DNA of 64,000 nucleotides from Chitinispirillaceae bacterium (lineage in GTDB: Bacteria > Fibrobacterota > Chitinivibrionia > Chitinivibrionales > Chitinispirillaceae), in assembly GCA_016932075.1 (NCBI GenBank), contig JAFGDP010000113.1:62001-126000 (forward strand), given 5' to 3'. This document shows, piece after piece, positions 8,778 through 17,981 of the stretch. The first letter of the stretch is position 1. Every line of letters starts with the position of its first letter. The translations under genes were made by a program, and so were the position numbers. The notes under the pieces are model-generated. The model was not told where the DNA came from and made no database searches. It worked only from the letters and a program-made list of their open reading frames with translations.

Positions 8778-10424
8778 ATGGAAAATCCCAAAAAACTCGA
8801 ATCCGTAAGCCCTAAAGGCGAAGTATATGCAATCCCTACAAAGCAGGAATACGCTCCGGAACTCGAACGGCTCAAGAAGCTCACTGACCAGGCTCGGTCA
8901 GAAGGCAGGGAAATCGTGGTCGTTGTCGGCGTCGGTTTTGTCGGCGCGGTCATGGCCGCGATCGTTGCCGATACCGTTGACAAGAAAACCGGCAAACCAT
9001 CCAAGTTCGTCATTGGCATGCAGCGTCCGAGCACGCGGAGCTATTGGAAAATCCAACTTCTCAATCGCGGCATATCCCCTGTAAAGGCCGAAGACCCCGA
9101 AGTCGATCCCATGATCCGCCGCTGCGTACTTGACAAGAAAACGCTCGTCGCCACCTTTACCGAAGACGCGCTCACGCTCGCCGACGTGGTCGTGGTGGAT
9201 GTCCAGTGCGACTACCTCAAGGAGTCGCTCGGCGACCTCAAGGCCGGCCGGGCCGATATGGAAGCGCTTGAAAAATCACTGCATACCATAGCTGAAAAGA
9301 TCCCGGCTTCAGCGTTAGTGCTTATCGAAACAACGGTCGCGCCTGGAACCACCGAGCAGGTCGCTTACCCGATCATGAAAAAGAGCTTTGAAAAACGGGG
9401 AATCGCCACGGAACCGCTTCTCGCCCACAGCTACGAGCGCGTCATGCCCGGACGCGAATATGTTAAAAGCATCCGCGACTTCTGGCGCGTGTGCAGCGGC
9501 GTCAACGATGAATCTAAAAAACGGGTCGCGAAATTCCTCCATGAAGTCCTGAATACCAAGGATTTCCCGCTTACCGTGCTCGACCGCCCTATCGAATCCG
9601 AAACCGCGAAAATCGTTGAAAACAGCTATCGCGCCACCATCCTCGCATTTCTCGACGAGTGGAGCATGTTCGCCGAACAAAACGGCGTGGACCTGACCAA
9701 GGTCATTAAAGCCATAAAAATGCGTCCTACGCACAGCAACATGATCTTCCCCGGACCCGGCATCGGCGGTTACTGCCTGCCCAAGGACGGCGGACTCGGC
9801 ATGTGGGCATACAAACACATCCTTGGCTTTGAAGACAATATCTTCAAGATCACCCCAACAGCGATCAACATCAATGATACCCGCGCATTGCGCGTAGGCG
9901 CAATGACCCGCGATGCCCTGCGTAATATGGACCGGCCTATTGCCGCGGCTGAAATCCTTGTCCTTGGCGCATCCTACCGCGAAGACGTGGGCGACACCCG
10001 TTACAGCGGATCAGAGCTCATTGTGCGCAAGCTCACCGAAATGGGAGCCGAACTGCGCGTTCATGACCCATACGTCCAGCACTGGTGGGAGTTCGAGTCC
10101 CAGGACACCTACCCGACCCCCGGCTACTCCTGGGCCCGGTTCTTCCGCAACCAGGAAAAGCTCAAAAACCTGAGGATCAACCAGAATCTATCCGGTGCCC
10201 TCAAAAACTGCGACGCCGTGATCTTTGCCGTGCGCCATGAACAGTACCTCAAGCTCAAGCCTGAAGAGGTAGTCAAGCAGATTGGCAACCCCGCAGCCAT
10301 TATCGACTGCTTCGGCATTCTTGACGACGTTGCAATCAAGCGCTACTTTGAGCTCGGGTGCGAGGTCAAAGGCTTGGGCAGGGGACAGGTAAACAGGATT
10401 AAAAAGGCAGTGAGGGGGGTGTGA
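8778..10424 (+). CDS. Nucleotide-sugar (UDP-GlcNAc/UDP-ManNAc-type) 6-dehydrogenase, long form
   Basis: A member of the UDP-glucose/GDP-mannose dehydrogenase family. The NAD-binding motif GVGFVG is at residues 51-56, IETTVAPGTT near 183-192, SETAKIVENSYRA near 274-286, and the catalytic Cys333 lies in GGYCLPKD. Such enzymes oxidise the C6 alcohol to a carboxylate in two steps. Given its WbpB/D/E-like neighbours it probably makes UDP-N-acetylglucosaminuronic acid, the WbpA step. At 548 aa it is about 110 residues longer than typical members, with an N-terminal extension of about 45 residues and extra sequence around 405-450. It could instead be a UDP-ManNAc or UDP-glucose dehydrogenase. Confidence 0.85.
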   Translation: MENPKKLESVSPKGEVYAIPTKQEYAPELERLKKLTDQARSEGREIVVVVGVGFVGAVMAAIVADTVDKKTGKPSKFVIGMQRPSTRSYWKIQLLNRGISPVKAEDPEVDPMIRRCVLDKKTLVATFTEDALTLADVVVVDVQCDYLKESLGDLKAGRADMEALEKSLHTIAEKIPASALVLIETTVAPGTTEQVAYPIMKKSFEKRGIATEPLLAHSYERVMPGREYVKSIRDFWRVCSGVNDESKKRVAKFLHEVLNTKDFPLTVLDRPIESETAKIVENSYRATILAFLDEWSMFAEQNGVDLTKVIKAIKMRPTHSNMIFPGPGIGGYCLPKDGGLGMWAYKHILGFEDNIFKITPTAININDTRALRVGAMTRDALRNMDRPIAAAEILVLGASYREDVGDTRYSGSELIVRKLTEMGAELRVHDPYVQHWWEFESQDTYPTPGYSWARFFRNQEKLKNLRINQNLSGALKNCDAVIFAVRHEQYLKLKPEEVVKQIGNPAAIIDCFGILDDVAIKRYFELGCEVKGLGRGQVNRIKKAVRGV

Positions 10425-10440
10425 AGAGGAAGAGATATAA

Positions 10441-10614
10441 CCACGAAACACACGAAATACACGAAAAGGAAACAAGAAGAAAAAATGAATTTCATTGTAA
10501 TGCGGGGGCATTTTCCGAATTATTCTCCCTGAGATTCGTGTGGTTCGTGGTTAACGTTTCTTCGGAACTCTGACCTTTATTGATTTTCTTTCGTGTATTT
10601 CGTGTGTTTCGTGG
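10441..10614. repeat. Dispersed ACACGAAA-type repeat with 26-bp perfect inverted arms
   Basis: The left arm at 10441-10466 (CCACGAAACACACGAAATAC then ACGAAA) is the exact reverse complement of 10589-10614. The 122-bp centre holds a third partial copy (ATTCGTGTGGTTCGTGG, about 10534-10550). The block fills most of the gap between two genes. It encodes nothing obvious and has no transposase, so it looks like a non-autonomous intergenic element or a compound of several copies. Confidence 0.85.
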
Positions 10615-10647
10615 CAAAATGGTTTCCTTTCGTGATTTCATAAATAG

Positions 10648-11691
10648 ATGCCCGATATCCAAATCGTCAACCCGTTAGACATCCCCGACTGGGACACCCG
10701 TGTTCTTTCTTTTCCCGAAGCCACCATCTTCCATTCCGCTGCCTGGGCAAGGGTTCTGATTGAATCGTATGGATTCCTACCGCATTATTGCGTAAATCGG
10801 CAAGGGGATGAAATAACCGGCATCCTGCCGCTCATGGAAGTCCGCGACATTCTCGGAAGAAAAAAAGCTGTTTCGCTGCCCTTTACCGATTTCTGCGAGC
10901 CATTGTTTAACGATACGGATGATTTCCAGAAGACCTTTGAGCATATTGCCGGTATCGCGCAAAATAAAAAATGGCGCTCCATCGAGCTGCGCGGCGGGCA
11001 TCAGAATCTTGCCAACCAACCGGTGTACGACGAAATTTTTACCCATGAAATTGACCTTACTCCTGAACCTGATGCGATATTCAAATCATTCGCAGATTCA
11101 AACCGCCGAAATATCCGAAAAGCCAAGAAATCAGGTATTACCGTGACGCATGAGAATTCGCTCGATGCCATGAAGTCCTTTTATTTTCTCAATTGCCTCA
11201 CCCGCCGCGAACACGGCCTACCGCCCCAGCCGTGGATTTTTTTCTATAAACTGTTGGAAACAATTTTGAGGCATGAAAAGGGCTTTATTACCCTGGCAAC
11301 GTACCAGCATAAACCTGTTGCGGCAAACCTCTATATGACTTTTGGCAAAAAAGCGCTCTATAAATACGGCGCATCCGACCGCCGGTTTCAGCATCTTCGA
11401 CCCAACAATATGGCAATGTGGGAAGGAATCAGAAAATGCAAATCGCTCGGAGCCGTTGCGATTAACCTCGGCAGGACAGAGATCCATCATACTGGATTGC
11501 TTCAGTTTAAACGAGGATATGGTTGTCAGGCGTCGACGGTCAATTATTATCGTTTTGATTATATACGAAATAAATTCGAACGTAATTCTGGTTCTCAGCA
11601 TACATTGAAAATTCAGTCTTTTATTTTTTCCCATTTGCCAATACCCATATCACGGCTTGTGGGTCAAATGATATTTAAATATGCCGGTTAG
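10648..11691 (+). CDS. FemAB-like GNAT-fold protein (PEP-CTERM/exosortase-associated type)
   Basis: A 347-aa protein with the double-GNAT layout of the FemAB/BioF2-like group. The first half includes IFHSAAWARVLIESYG and SLPFTDFCEP; the second half includes FGKKALYKYGASDRRF and NLGRTEIHHTGLLQFKRGYG. Members transfer aminoacyl or acyl groups to cell-wall or polysaccharide substrates. A FemAB-like protein is a regular member of exosortase-linked polysaccharide loci, and one lies 27 kb downstream here. The donor and acceptor cannot be read from sequence. Confidence 0.8.
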   Translation: MPDIQIVNPLDIPDWDTRVLSFPEATIFHSAAWARVLIESYGFLPHYCVNRQGDEITGILPLMEVRDILGRKKAVSLPFTDFCEPLFNDTDDFQKTFEHIAGIAQNKKWRSIELRGGHQNLANQPVYDEIFTHEIDLTPEPDAIFKSFADSNRRNIRKAKKSGITVTHENSLDAMKSFYFLNCLTRREHGLPPQPWIFFYKLLETILRHEKGFITLATYQHKPVAANLYMTFGKKALYKYGASDRRFQHLRPNNMAMWEGIRKCKSLGAVAINLGRTEIHHTGLLQFKRGYGCQASTVNYYRFDYIRNKFERNSGSQHTLKIQSFIFSHLPIPISRLVGQMIFKYAG

Positions 11692-11717
11692 ACTATTTAA
11701 TAGAGTATACTCCAATA

Positions 11718-12662
11718 ATGAAGTTGCATTTTCTTAATTTCCGAAATCGTTTTTTTTATGCGATAAAACCTGCTATCCCGCGTTCGATCCAGATTGCCGT
11801 ACGGCGCTGGCTTATTCAAAGGAAATTGCCTAAGTGTAGTAATGTCTGGCCTATTGACGAAAGAGCTGGAATGGTTCCTAAAGGTTGGCAAGGATGGCCT
11901 GAGGGAAAAAAATTTGCTTTGATACTTTTACATGATGTTGAGTCCAGCGCCGGCCGGGATAAGTGCCGTCAGATAATGGATCTTGAAGAAGAACTCGGCT
12001 TTCGGTCGTGTTTTAGTTTTGTTCCCGAAGATTACCAAATGAGTGCAGATTTAAGAAAGGAAATGGAGAAACGAGGATTCGAAGTAGCGATACACGGCTT
12101 GAAGCATGATGGAAAGCTATTTGCCTCCCGAAAGATATTCAAAGAAAGGACTGCTAAAATCAATCAATACCTTAAGGAGTGGAATGCCGTGGGATTCAGC
12201 TCACCCTCAATGCACCATAACCTTGAGTGGATGCATGAATTAAATATCAAATATGATATATCAACTTTTGACACTGACCCATTTGAACCCCAGTCTGACG
12301 GTGTTTGCACCATTTTCCCTTTCCAGGTAAAAAGACCAAACGGAAAATTCTATATAGAACTGCCGCATACATTACCCCAAGACTTTACCCTTTTTGTGTT
12401 AATGCAAAATAAGACAATCGATATCTGGAAGAAAAAGCTTGATTGGATTGCACAAAAAGGTGGAATGGTTCTGGTGAACACGCATCCGGACTATATTGAT
12501 TTCGGTTCGAGTGCTGTGCACAGATGCCGCTATCCTGTTGAGTATTATACGTATTTCCTGCGCTATGTACGGTTGCGCTATGGCGAATGCTGCCACTTTG
12601 CGTGCCCCGCAGAGGTGGCGGGGCTGATTGCAAATATGAGTGAGTGCCAGCAGACCGTGTGA
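11718..12662 (+). CDS. Polysaccharide deacetylase-like (NodB-fold) protein
   Basis: A 314-aa protein resembling carbohydrate esterase family 4. A metal-binding HDVE motif is near residues 75-78, and a second histidine motif, HGLKHDG, near 129-135 may supply the metal-binding HxxxH; later FSSPSMHHNLEWM resembles the catalytic-arginine region, although the arginine itself is not evident. Expected to remove N- or O-acetyl groups from sugars. There is no clear signal peptide. It is followed by a second, larger deacetylase-like gene, so the two may act on the same polysaccharide or lipid-linked intermediate. Activity is uncertain because the usual TFDDG motif is replaced. Confidence 0.72.
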   Translation: MKLHFLNFRNRFFYAIKPAIPRSIQIAVRRWLIQRKLPKCSNVWPIDERAGMVPKGWQGWPEGKKFALILLHDVESSAGRDKCRQIMDLEEELGFRSCFSFVPEDYQMSADLRKEMEKRGFEVAIHGLKHDGKLFASRKIFKERTAKINQYLKEWNAVGFSSPSMHHNLEWMHELNIKYDISTFDTDPFEPQSDGVCTIFPFQVKRPNGKFYIELPHTLPQDFTLFVLMQNKTIDIWKKKLDWIAQKGGMVLVNTHPDYIDFGSSAVHRCRYPVEYYTYFLRYVRLRYGECCHFACPAEVAGLIANMSECQQTV

Positions 12663-12690
12663 ATGCGCAGCAATAGTACAGGGGTTGTAT

Positions 12691-14484
12691 TTGATTAACT
12701 GTTATTCGTTACCGAAGAGCAGTTTTGCCGCAATGGCACGCGCCGCGTGCGATTTTTACGGCATCGACGTGCAGTTTCTGCCGCCCGACGATACTCTTTT
12801 CGCGCGGCTGCCAGATGAAGGCGGTCAGGCCGATGCATTTATCATCGACACAGAGGCTGTCAAATCGACCGGATTCAACTGGCGTGAAACGCCGTTATGC
12901 GTTTTTAAGACCATCTCCAAGCCGCTGCTGCTTGCACAGGTAGGGCAGGGCGGCAGGGAGCCGACGGCGGCTGTTTTCCATCCAGTACTCAGGCCGTTGC
13001 CGCGGCTGTACCGTTTCGCAGACAACACTGAAGATTCATTTGAACTGGCCGGAATCGATGTGCCGGTCGGGGGAAGTCGGCCACGGCTGCAGTATGGCCT
13101 TCCCGGGGCTAATCAATGCATAGATAGTCTGTTGAGCACAATCGATTCCGATGGAATTACATGGACCATCTATTGTCGTCTTGCAGGAACCCGAACTCAT
13201 GTCTGGTTCGCCAGCGAGGAGATTGAGGACACTGGCCGGTCTGAACCGGTATCCGGGCGCTTTGACATGGATAAGTTCGTTCAAATCGCCCCGCTCCTTC
13301 TATTCCTGAGGCGGACGCTCAATGAGAAATGCTGGTCGTTTCCGCATCGATATGCGAATTTAACTATCGACGATCCTTGGCTTTGCCGGCGATACGGCTA
13401 TATAGATTACACCCAGCTACTTTCTCGCATGAAAGCTGCCGGTTTTCATACGACAATAGCTTTCATACCGTGGAATTACCGGCGCAATAATCCGGAGGTA
13501 ATCAGGCTTTTCCGCGATAACAATAAGTATTATTCCCTCTGTTTCCACGGTAACAATCACGATCACCGGGAATTCAGGGTATCCCGTACCATGGAGTGCC
13601 ACGCGGCAAATATCGGCGAGGCAGTTGAGCGTATGAAGCTTATGCGTCAGGAGACCGGTCTTACTGTTGATCCGGTGATGGTGTTTCCTCAGAAGATAGC
13701 GCCCGCCGGGGTGTTCAACTTTTTGCGTGATTCGGGTTTTCTTGCAACGGTGAACGGCGACAATATTCCGGCCGGAGAGTTGGGTCCGGACGGGCCATGG
13801 CGCTTCCTTCGGTCGGTTGAGACCGCCTATTCCGGAATTCCCAGCCTGCGGAGGATGGGCGCGCGATCAACGCTTACGCCCGGATACACCGCCCGTATTG
13901 CGGCCGATATGTTTCTCGGTAACCCGCTCTGTTTCTACTCGCATCACGATTTTTTCAGAAGTTCCATTGAGGCCTTCGATGCTACAGCCTCATTTGTCAA
14001 TGCGCGACTGCCGCAGGTGCGGTGGGTCGGCCTCGCCGAGATCGCCCGCAGCCTCAGTCTTGTCCGCGGCCACGGATCGGCAGTCGAGGCGCATTTCCTC
14101 GGATTTGCGGTTGACCTTTGCAACAGCGGTGCCGAAGCTCGGGAATACCGTTGTACCCTTGAAAGGGCGGAATGGAACAGTGAAGCAGCTTTCGTGAACG
14201 GCGAACAGAGGCCGATCGAGAGTTGTGGCGGAACAAAGGCCCTTACGGTTATGGTTGCACCCGGGGAGACGGTGGAGGTCCGTGATCGTGTGCAATTCAC
14301 GCCACCTGCCGTTTGTCACCGGGCCGCGCTACAGCTCTATGCCGCCGGGGTACGATTTTTTTCCGACCTGCGGGACATTTACTTTCCGAAGTTTTTATTA
14401 GGACGGGTAATAAACAGCATTCACGCTGCTGTACTTAAAAAATGGCGTAAACGGAAACTGAGGTCGTTGAGTTGTTGCTCATGA
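12691..14484 (+). CDS. Large polysaccharide-deacetylase-like protein
   Basis: A protein of about 597 aa. A TIDDPWL motif near residue 225 and FHGNNHDHREF near 286 match the metal-binding motifs of NodB-fold enzymes. The N-terminal 200 residues are a separate domain that I do not recognise, and the C-terminal 150 residues look like a beta-sandwich. I place the start at TTG 12691 because AGGGG at 12680-12684 lies six bases before it; the frame also runs back to a GTG at 12640 inside the previous gene. The stop overlaps the next gene by ATGA. Probably a sugar-modifying enzyme of the locus. Confidence 0.7.
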   Translation: MINCYSLPKSSFAAMARAACDFYGIDVQFLPPDDTLFARLPDEGGQADAFIIDTEAVKSTGFNWRETPLCVFKTISKPLLLAQVGQGGREPTAAVFHPVLRPLPRLYRFADNTEDSFELAGIDVPVGGSRPRLQYGLPGANQCIDSLLSTIDSDGITWTIYCRLAGTRTHVWFASEEIEDTGRSEPVSGRFDMDKFVQIAPLLLFLRRTLNEKCWSFPHRYANLTIDDPWLCRRYGYIDYTQLLSRMKAAGFHTTIAFIPWNYRRNNPEVIRLFRDNNKYYSLCFHGNNHDHREFRVSRTMECHAANIGEAVERMKLMRQETGLTVDPVMVFPQKIAPAGVFNFLRDSGFLATVNGDNIPAGELGPDGPWRFLRSVETAYSGIPSLRRMGARSTLTPGYTARIAADMFLGNPLCFYSHHDFFRSSIEAFDATASFVNARLPQVRWVGLAEIARSLSLVRGHGSAVEAHFLGFAVDLCNSGAEAREYRCTLERAEWNSEAAFVNGEQRPIESCGGTKALTVMVAPGETVEVRDRVQFTPPAVCHRAALQLYAAGVRFFSDLRDIYFPKFLLGRVINSIHAAVLKKWRKRKLRSLSCCS

Positions 14485-15734
14485 ACCGGATAACGAATAT
14501 GGAACAGCATGCCGGTCGCGAACTGTGCGTACGAAGAACCGCCGCAGTCGTGGTGTTTTCGCATTTTCCCGATGATCCGCGGGTCTGCCGGGAAGCGGAG
14601 GCGGTGGAGGCACTGGGGTTTGAGATAGACGTTTTCTGTATTCCCAAAAACGGGCAGAGCAGCCGTGAACGCCGGGGTTCCATCGCCGTTTACCGCTTCG
14701 GCCCGCACCGTCGGCGGGGAGCGAGGCTGCGTTACCTGGTCGAATATGTCCTGTTCATTCTCGGATGCACGGTGCGTTTGTCGGTGGCTCATTTGAAACG
14801 ACGCTATGCGTTTGTCCATGTTCACAACATGCCGGATTTCCTTGTGTTCTGCGCAGTGGTCCCAAAGCTGCTCGGGGCTAGGATCATTCTGGACCTGCAC
14901 GATCCGACACCGGAGGTATACCGGACGAAATACCTTAAACCCGACGACTCTTGGATGGTGGCGTTGCTTCGCACTATCGAGCGGGTGTGCATCGGTTTCG
15001 CTAGCGTTGTTTTTACCCCGAACCTTGCGTTCAAGCGTCTGTTCGTCGCGCGGGGTTGCCCTGAACAGAAGATTTCCATCATCATGAACTCGCCGCTGAG
15101 TCGGGTGTTCCAGTCTGCACAGCCGGCCGTCATTGAGGGGCCTTCGCGGTTCCGCGTTATGTACCATGGAACAATTGTCAAGCGCCACGGCCTGGACATC
15201 GCCCTCAAGGCCGTTCAAAAGCTCCGGACAACCATGCACGACATCGAATTTATCGTTTTCGGCGGCGGAGACGGTTTCATCGACATTTTCCTGCGGCTCG
15301 TGGAGCAGCACCGGATAACGGATGTCGTCCGGTATCTGGGTGAACAGAGCATCGAGACAATCGCCCGGTACGTTAAGGCCGTCGACGTCGGTATCATACC
15401 GAATCGCAAGACCGTTTTCACGGAGATCAATTTTCCAACCAGGATTTTCGAGTACCTTATTGCGGGCAAGCCGGTCATTGTGCCCCGGACGCAGGGAATT
15501 CTCGATTATTTCGACGACAACTCGCTCTTCTTTTTCGAGGCGGGCAGCGCCGAGAGCCTTGCCGGGATGGTATCGTTGGTACGCAACGACCCGATGCGGA
15601 CCAAGGCCATCCTCGAACGGGCATCCGAGCGTTTCCGGGCTAACCGTTGGGAACTCCAGCAGCAGCGGCTTCAGGAGATAGTGGGCGCGCTCGTGCCAAG
15701 TGCCGGAACCGCGGAGGCGCTACGCCATGGCTGA
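14481..15734 (+). CDS. Glycosyltransferase family 4 (GT-B fold)
   Basis: A 417-aa GT-B enzyme. The N-terminal domain begins after a short leader with VVVFSHFPDDPRVCREAEA. The C-terminal donor domain starts near FRVMYHGTIVKRHGLDIALK and ends with the nucleotide-sugar motif FPTRIFEYLIAGKPVIVP, in which the glutamate contacts the donor. Predicted to add one sugar to a lipid-linked repeat unit on the cytoplasmic face. The ATG at 14481 overlaps the previous stop by four bases (ATGA); an upstream TTG in frame is less likely. Sugar specificity cannot be predicted. Confidence 0.87.
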   Translation: MNRITNMEQHAGRELCVRRTAAVVVFSHFPDDPRVCREAEAVEALGFEIDVFCIPKNGQSSRERRGSIAVYRFGPHRRRGARLRYLVEYVLFILGCTVRLSVAHLKRRYAFVHVHNMPDFLVFCAVVPKLLGARIILDLHDPTPEVYRTKYLKPDDSWMVALLRTIERVCIGFASVVFTPNLAFKRLFVARGCPEQKISIIMNSPLSRVFQSAQPAVIEGPSRFRVMYHGTIVKRHGLDIALKAVQKLRTTMHDIEFIVFGGGDGFIDIFLRLVEQHRITDVVRYLGEQSIETIARYVKAVDVGIIPNRKTVFTEINFPTRIFEYLIAGKPVIVPRTQGILDYFDDNSLFFFEAGSAESLAGMVSLVRNDPMRTKAILERASERFRANRWELQQQRLQEIVGALVPSAGTAEALRHG

Positions 15735-16596
15735 TTCAATTGAACGCTATATCATCATTAGTCCGGTCCGGGACGAAGCGCAGCACCTGCCGAAGGCCAT
15801 TGAGAGCGTCTGTTGCCAGACCATTGCGCCGCAGCAGTGGATCGTAGTCAACGATGGTTCGCGCGACAATTCGCTTGACATCCTCAGGCAGCATGCGCGG
15901 CCCTTCATGACCATCGTCGACCGGCAGGACCGCGGCTTCCGCAAGTCCGGCGCCGGCGTCATCGAAGCGTTCAATGAAGGCCTGTCGCAGGTGCGGAGCA
16001 TCGACTGGGACGTTCTTGTCAAGCTCGACGGCGACCTGTCGTTTGCGCCGGATTATTTCGCCTCGTGCTTTGAACGGTTCCGCCTCGATTCGCGGCTCGG
16101 TATCGCCGGCGGCGCGGTATATCACAGCATAGACGGCAGGCTTCTGCTCGAAAAAAACCCGCTGTTCCACGTGCGGGGTGCTACTAAAATCTACCGGCGG
16201 GGCTGTTGGGAGGCCATAGGAGGTCTCAGACCGCTCACCGGCTGGGACACCATCGACGAGGTCATGGCGAACATGCACGGGTGGTCAACCCGTACGTTTG
16301 AAGATCTCGTCGTCACGCACCACCGCTACACCGGCAGCGCCGATGGCGCCTGGAAGAACCTCGTGAAAAACGGTATCGCCAATTATGCGTCCTGCTACCA
16401 CCCGCTTTTCATGGCGGTAAAATGCCTCAAACGGATTTTTCGTGAACCGGTCTTAACGGGATCCGCGGCGCTCATGTACGGCTTCTGCCGGGGGTACTTA
16501 CGCCGCCTTCCGCGGGTCGAGGAGAGAGAGTATCGAACATACATCCGCAGGCAGCAGTTCAACCGTCTTGTAGGGAGAGAGTCGATTTGGCATTGA
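15727..16596 (+). CDS. Glycosyltransferase family 2
   Basis: A 289-aa GT-A enzyme. It opens with IIISPVRDEAQHLPKAIESV, has VVNDGSRDNS and a metal-binding DGD (VKLDGDLSF), and carries a likely acceptor/catalytic region GWDTIDEVMA. GGAGG at 15713-15717 supports the ATG at 15727, which overlaps the upstream stop. The C-terminal third has a hydrophobic stretch but no sure transmembrane helix. Expected to transfer a hexose-type sugar in repeat-unit assembly. The gene stops inside the start of the ligase/polymerase gene. Confidence 0.87.
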   Translation: MADSIERYIIISPVRDEAQHLPKAIESVCCQTIAPQQWIVVNDGSRDNSLDILRQHARPFMTIVDRQDRGFRKSGAGVIEAFNEGLSQVRSIDWDVLVKLDGDLSFAPDYFASCFERFRLDSRLGIAGGAVYHSIDGRLLLEKNPLFHVRGATKIYRRGCWEAIGGLRPLTGWDTIDEVMANMHGWSTRTFEDLVVTHHRYTGSADGAWKNLVKNGIANYASCYHPLFMAVKCLKRIFREPVLTGSAALMYGFCRGYLRRLPRVEEREYRTYIRRQQFNRLVGRESIWH

Positions 16597-17981
16597 CCAT
16601 CGGGCTTTTTATCGTGGTGACGGCTATTGTGGTTACCGCGTACGGCAGGAACTATATGCAGGGTGTAATTTGTTCAATATTCCTCATGCTGTTCCTGCCG
16701 TACAATATCTGTCTTAAAATGGGAGGGCTGCCCAACTTAACAGTACATAGGGCCCTCGTATTGGTCATGGCTGGGTACTGGCTATTTAATGCGCTGGTGC
16801 GTAAGTCACCGACCGGGCTGCCGGCGTTCAAATCCTTCACCGCCGTGCTGCTGACTGGGCTTTTCGCAGCGGTTCTTTCGGTTATCCCTGCTACGAGCAT
16901 CAAGGCGTCGCTCTCGATGATAATAGAATGGTACCTGCTCTATGTAATCATCGGTACGAGTTTCATGTCGCTACAAAATGAAGATGCCGTCATGGTGCGG
17001 ACCTGGCTGTGCAGAGCCATCGTTTATGCCGCGGTTGCGGTGGCAATACTCGGTGTTATCGAACGGTGGACCGGGTTCAATTTTGTAAATTTTCTGCCCC
17101 GCGTCTCCGAAATGCCCGAGTTTCTAGATAACCTCCACACCTACCAGGGGCGGGTCAAGGCGACCTATCCGCATGCGATTCTCTTGGGGTACGGTCTCGC
17201 CATGTGCTTTCCGCTGGTTTTGCTTTTCGCGCGCGACGTCACCGGGAGATTCAGAAAATGGGCGATGTATTTCTGTTTCTTTCTGGTCGGTTCCTGCATA
17301 TTTTTTACCGAGAGCCGGGGAGCGTGGATTGGCGCCATTCTTTCAGCCGTAGTTTTGGTACTGGCGGTTCCTTCCATGAGAAAACAGCTCTTTCTTTTCG
17401 GCTGCCTCCTTGCACTGGTCCTCGTTGTCCGGCCCCAGGTGACGAAGAGTATTTTAAATCTCGTAGGCTCGACAAGCAACGTCCAGAGTCTTAAGGGAAG
17501 ATCCGCGAATTACCGCATGGAGCTTTGGATAAAGGCTTATACCGAAGTAGCGCGGTCGCCACAGCGGTTCGCATTGGGGTATGGCGAAAACAGCCACTCC
17601 TATGTGGATTGGTCGGGATACGAGGTGCGGACCGGCAGATTTAGCCATTTCTGGAGCTGGGACAACGAATATGCTGTTATTCTCCTGGAACGTGGTGTAT
17701 TGGGACTGGCCGCGTTCGGTTTTCTTATAGCAAGCGTTCTTACGGCCATCGCTAGGCAGTTCCGGCGAGTAGCGCCAGGTCTGCGGCCGGTGTTCGTTGC
17801 TATGTGTGTTCCAGTGCTTGTATATTTTTTCATGATGACAAATGTGAAAATATTTTCCCCACAAATCAAGGTCCTATTTCTGGTCTGCGTGGCTGTGCTC
17901 GGTACGTTCGACTGGTCATATGCCCGCAGCGACGAGCCGGTGGAGGACAAAGTACCGGTAGGAGAAGGAGCAGTATTATGA
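16587..17981 (+). CDS. O-antigen ligase/polymerase (Wzy/WaaL-type) membrane protein
   Basis: A 464-aa integral membrane protein with ten or more hydrophobic segments and one large periplasmic loop (about residues 295-360) containing NYRMELWIKAYTEVARSP, LGYGENSHSY and FWSWDNEYAVILLERG. This layout is that of the Wzy_C/O-antigen ligase family, which joins lipid-linked glycans in the periplasm. The start is TTG at 16587, with GGGAGAG a few bases before it, and it overlaps the previous gene by ten bases. It may be the polymerase of the exopolysaccharide or a ligase; sequence alone does not decide. Confidence 0.82.
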   Translation: MALTIGLFIVVTAIVVTAYGRNYMQGVICSIFLMLFLPYNICLKMGGLPNLTVHRALVLVMAGYWLFNALVRKSPTGLPAFKSFTAVLLTGLFAAVLSVIPATSIKASLSMIIEWYLLYVIIGTSFMSLQNEDAVMVRTWLCRAIVYAAVAVAILGVIERWTGFNFVNFLPRVSEMPEFLDNLHTYQGRVKATYPHAILLGYGLAMCFPLVLLFARDVTGRFRKWAMYFCFFLVGSCIFFTESRGAWIGAILSAVVLVLAVPSMRKQLFLFGCLLALVLVVRPQVTKSILNLVGSTSNVQSLKGRSANYRMELWIKAYTEVARSPQRFALGYGENSHSYVDWSGYEVRTGRFSHFWSWDNEYAVILLERGVLGLAAFGFLIASVLTAIARQFRRVAPGLRPVFVAMCVPVLVYFFMMTNVKIFSPQIKVLFLVCVAVLGTFDWSYARSDEPVEDKVPVGEGAVL

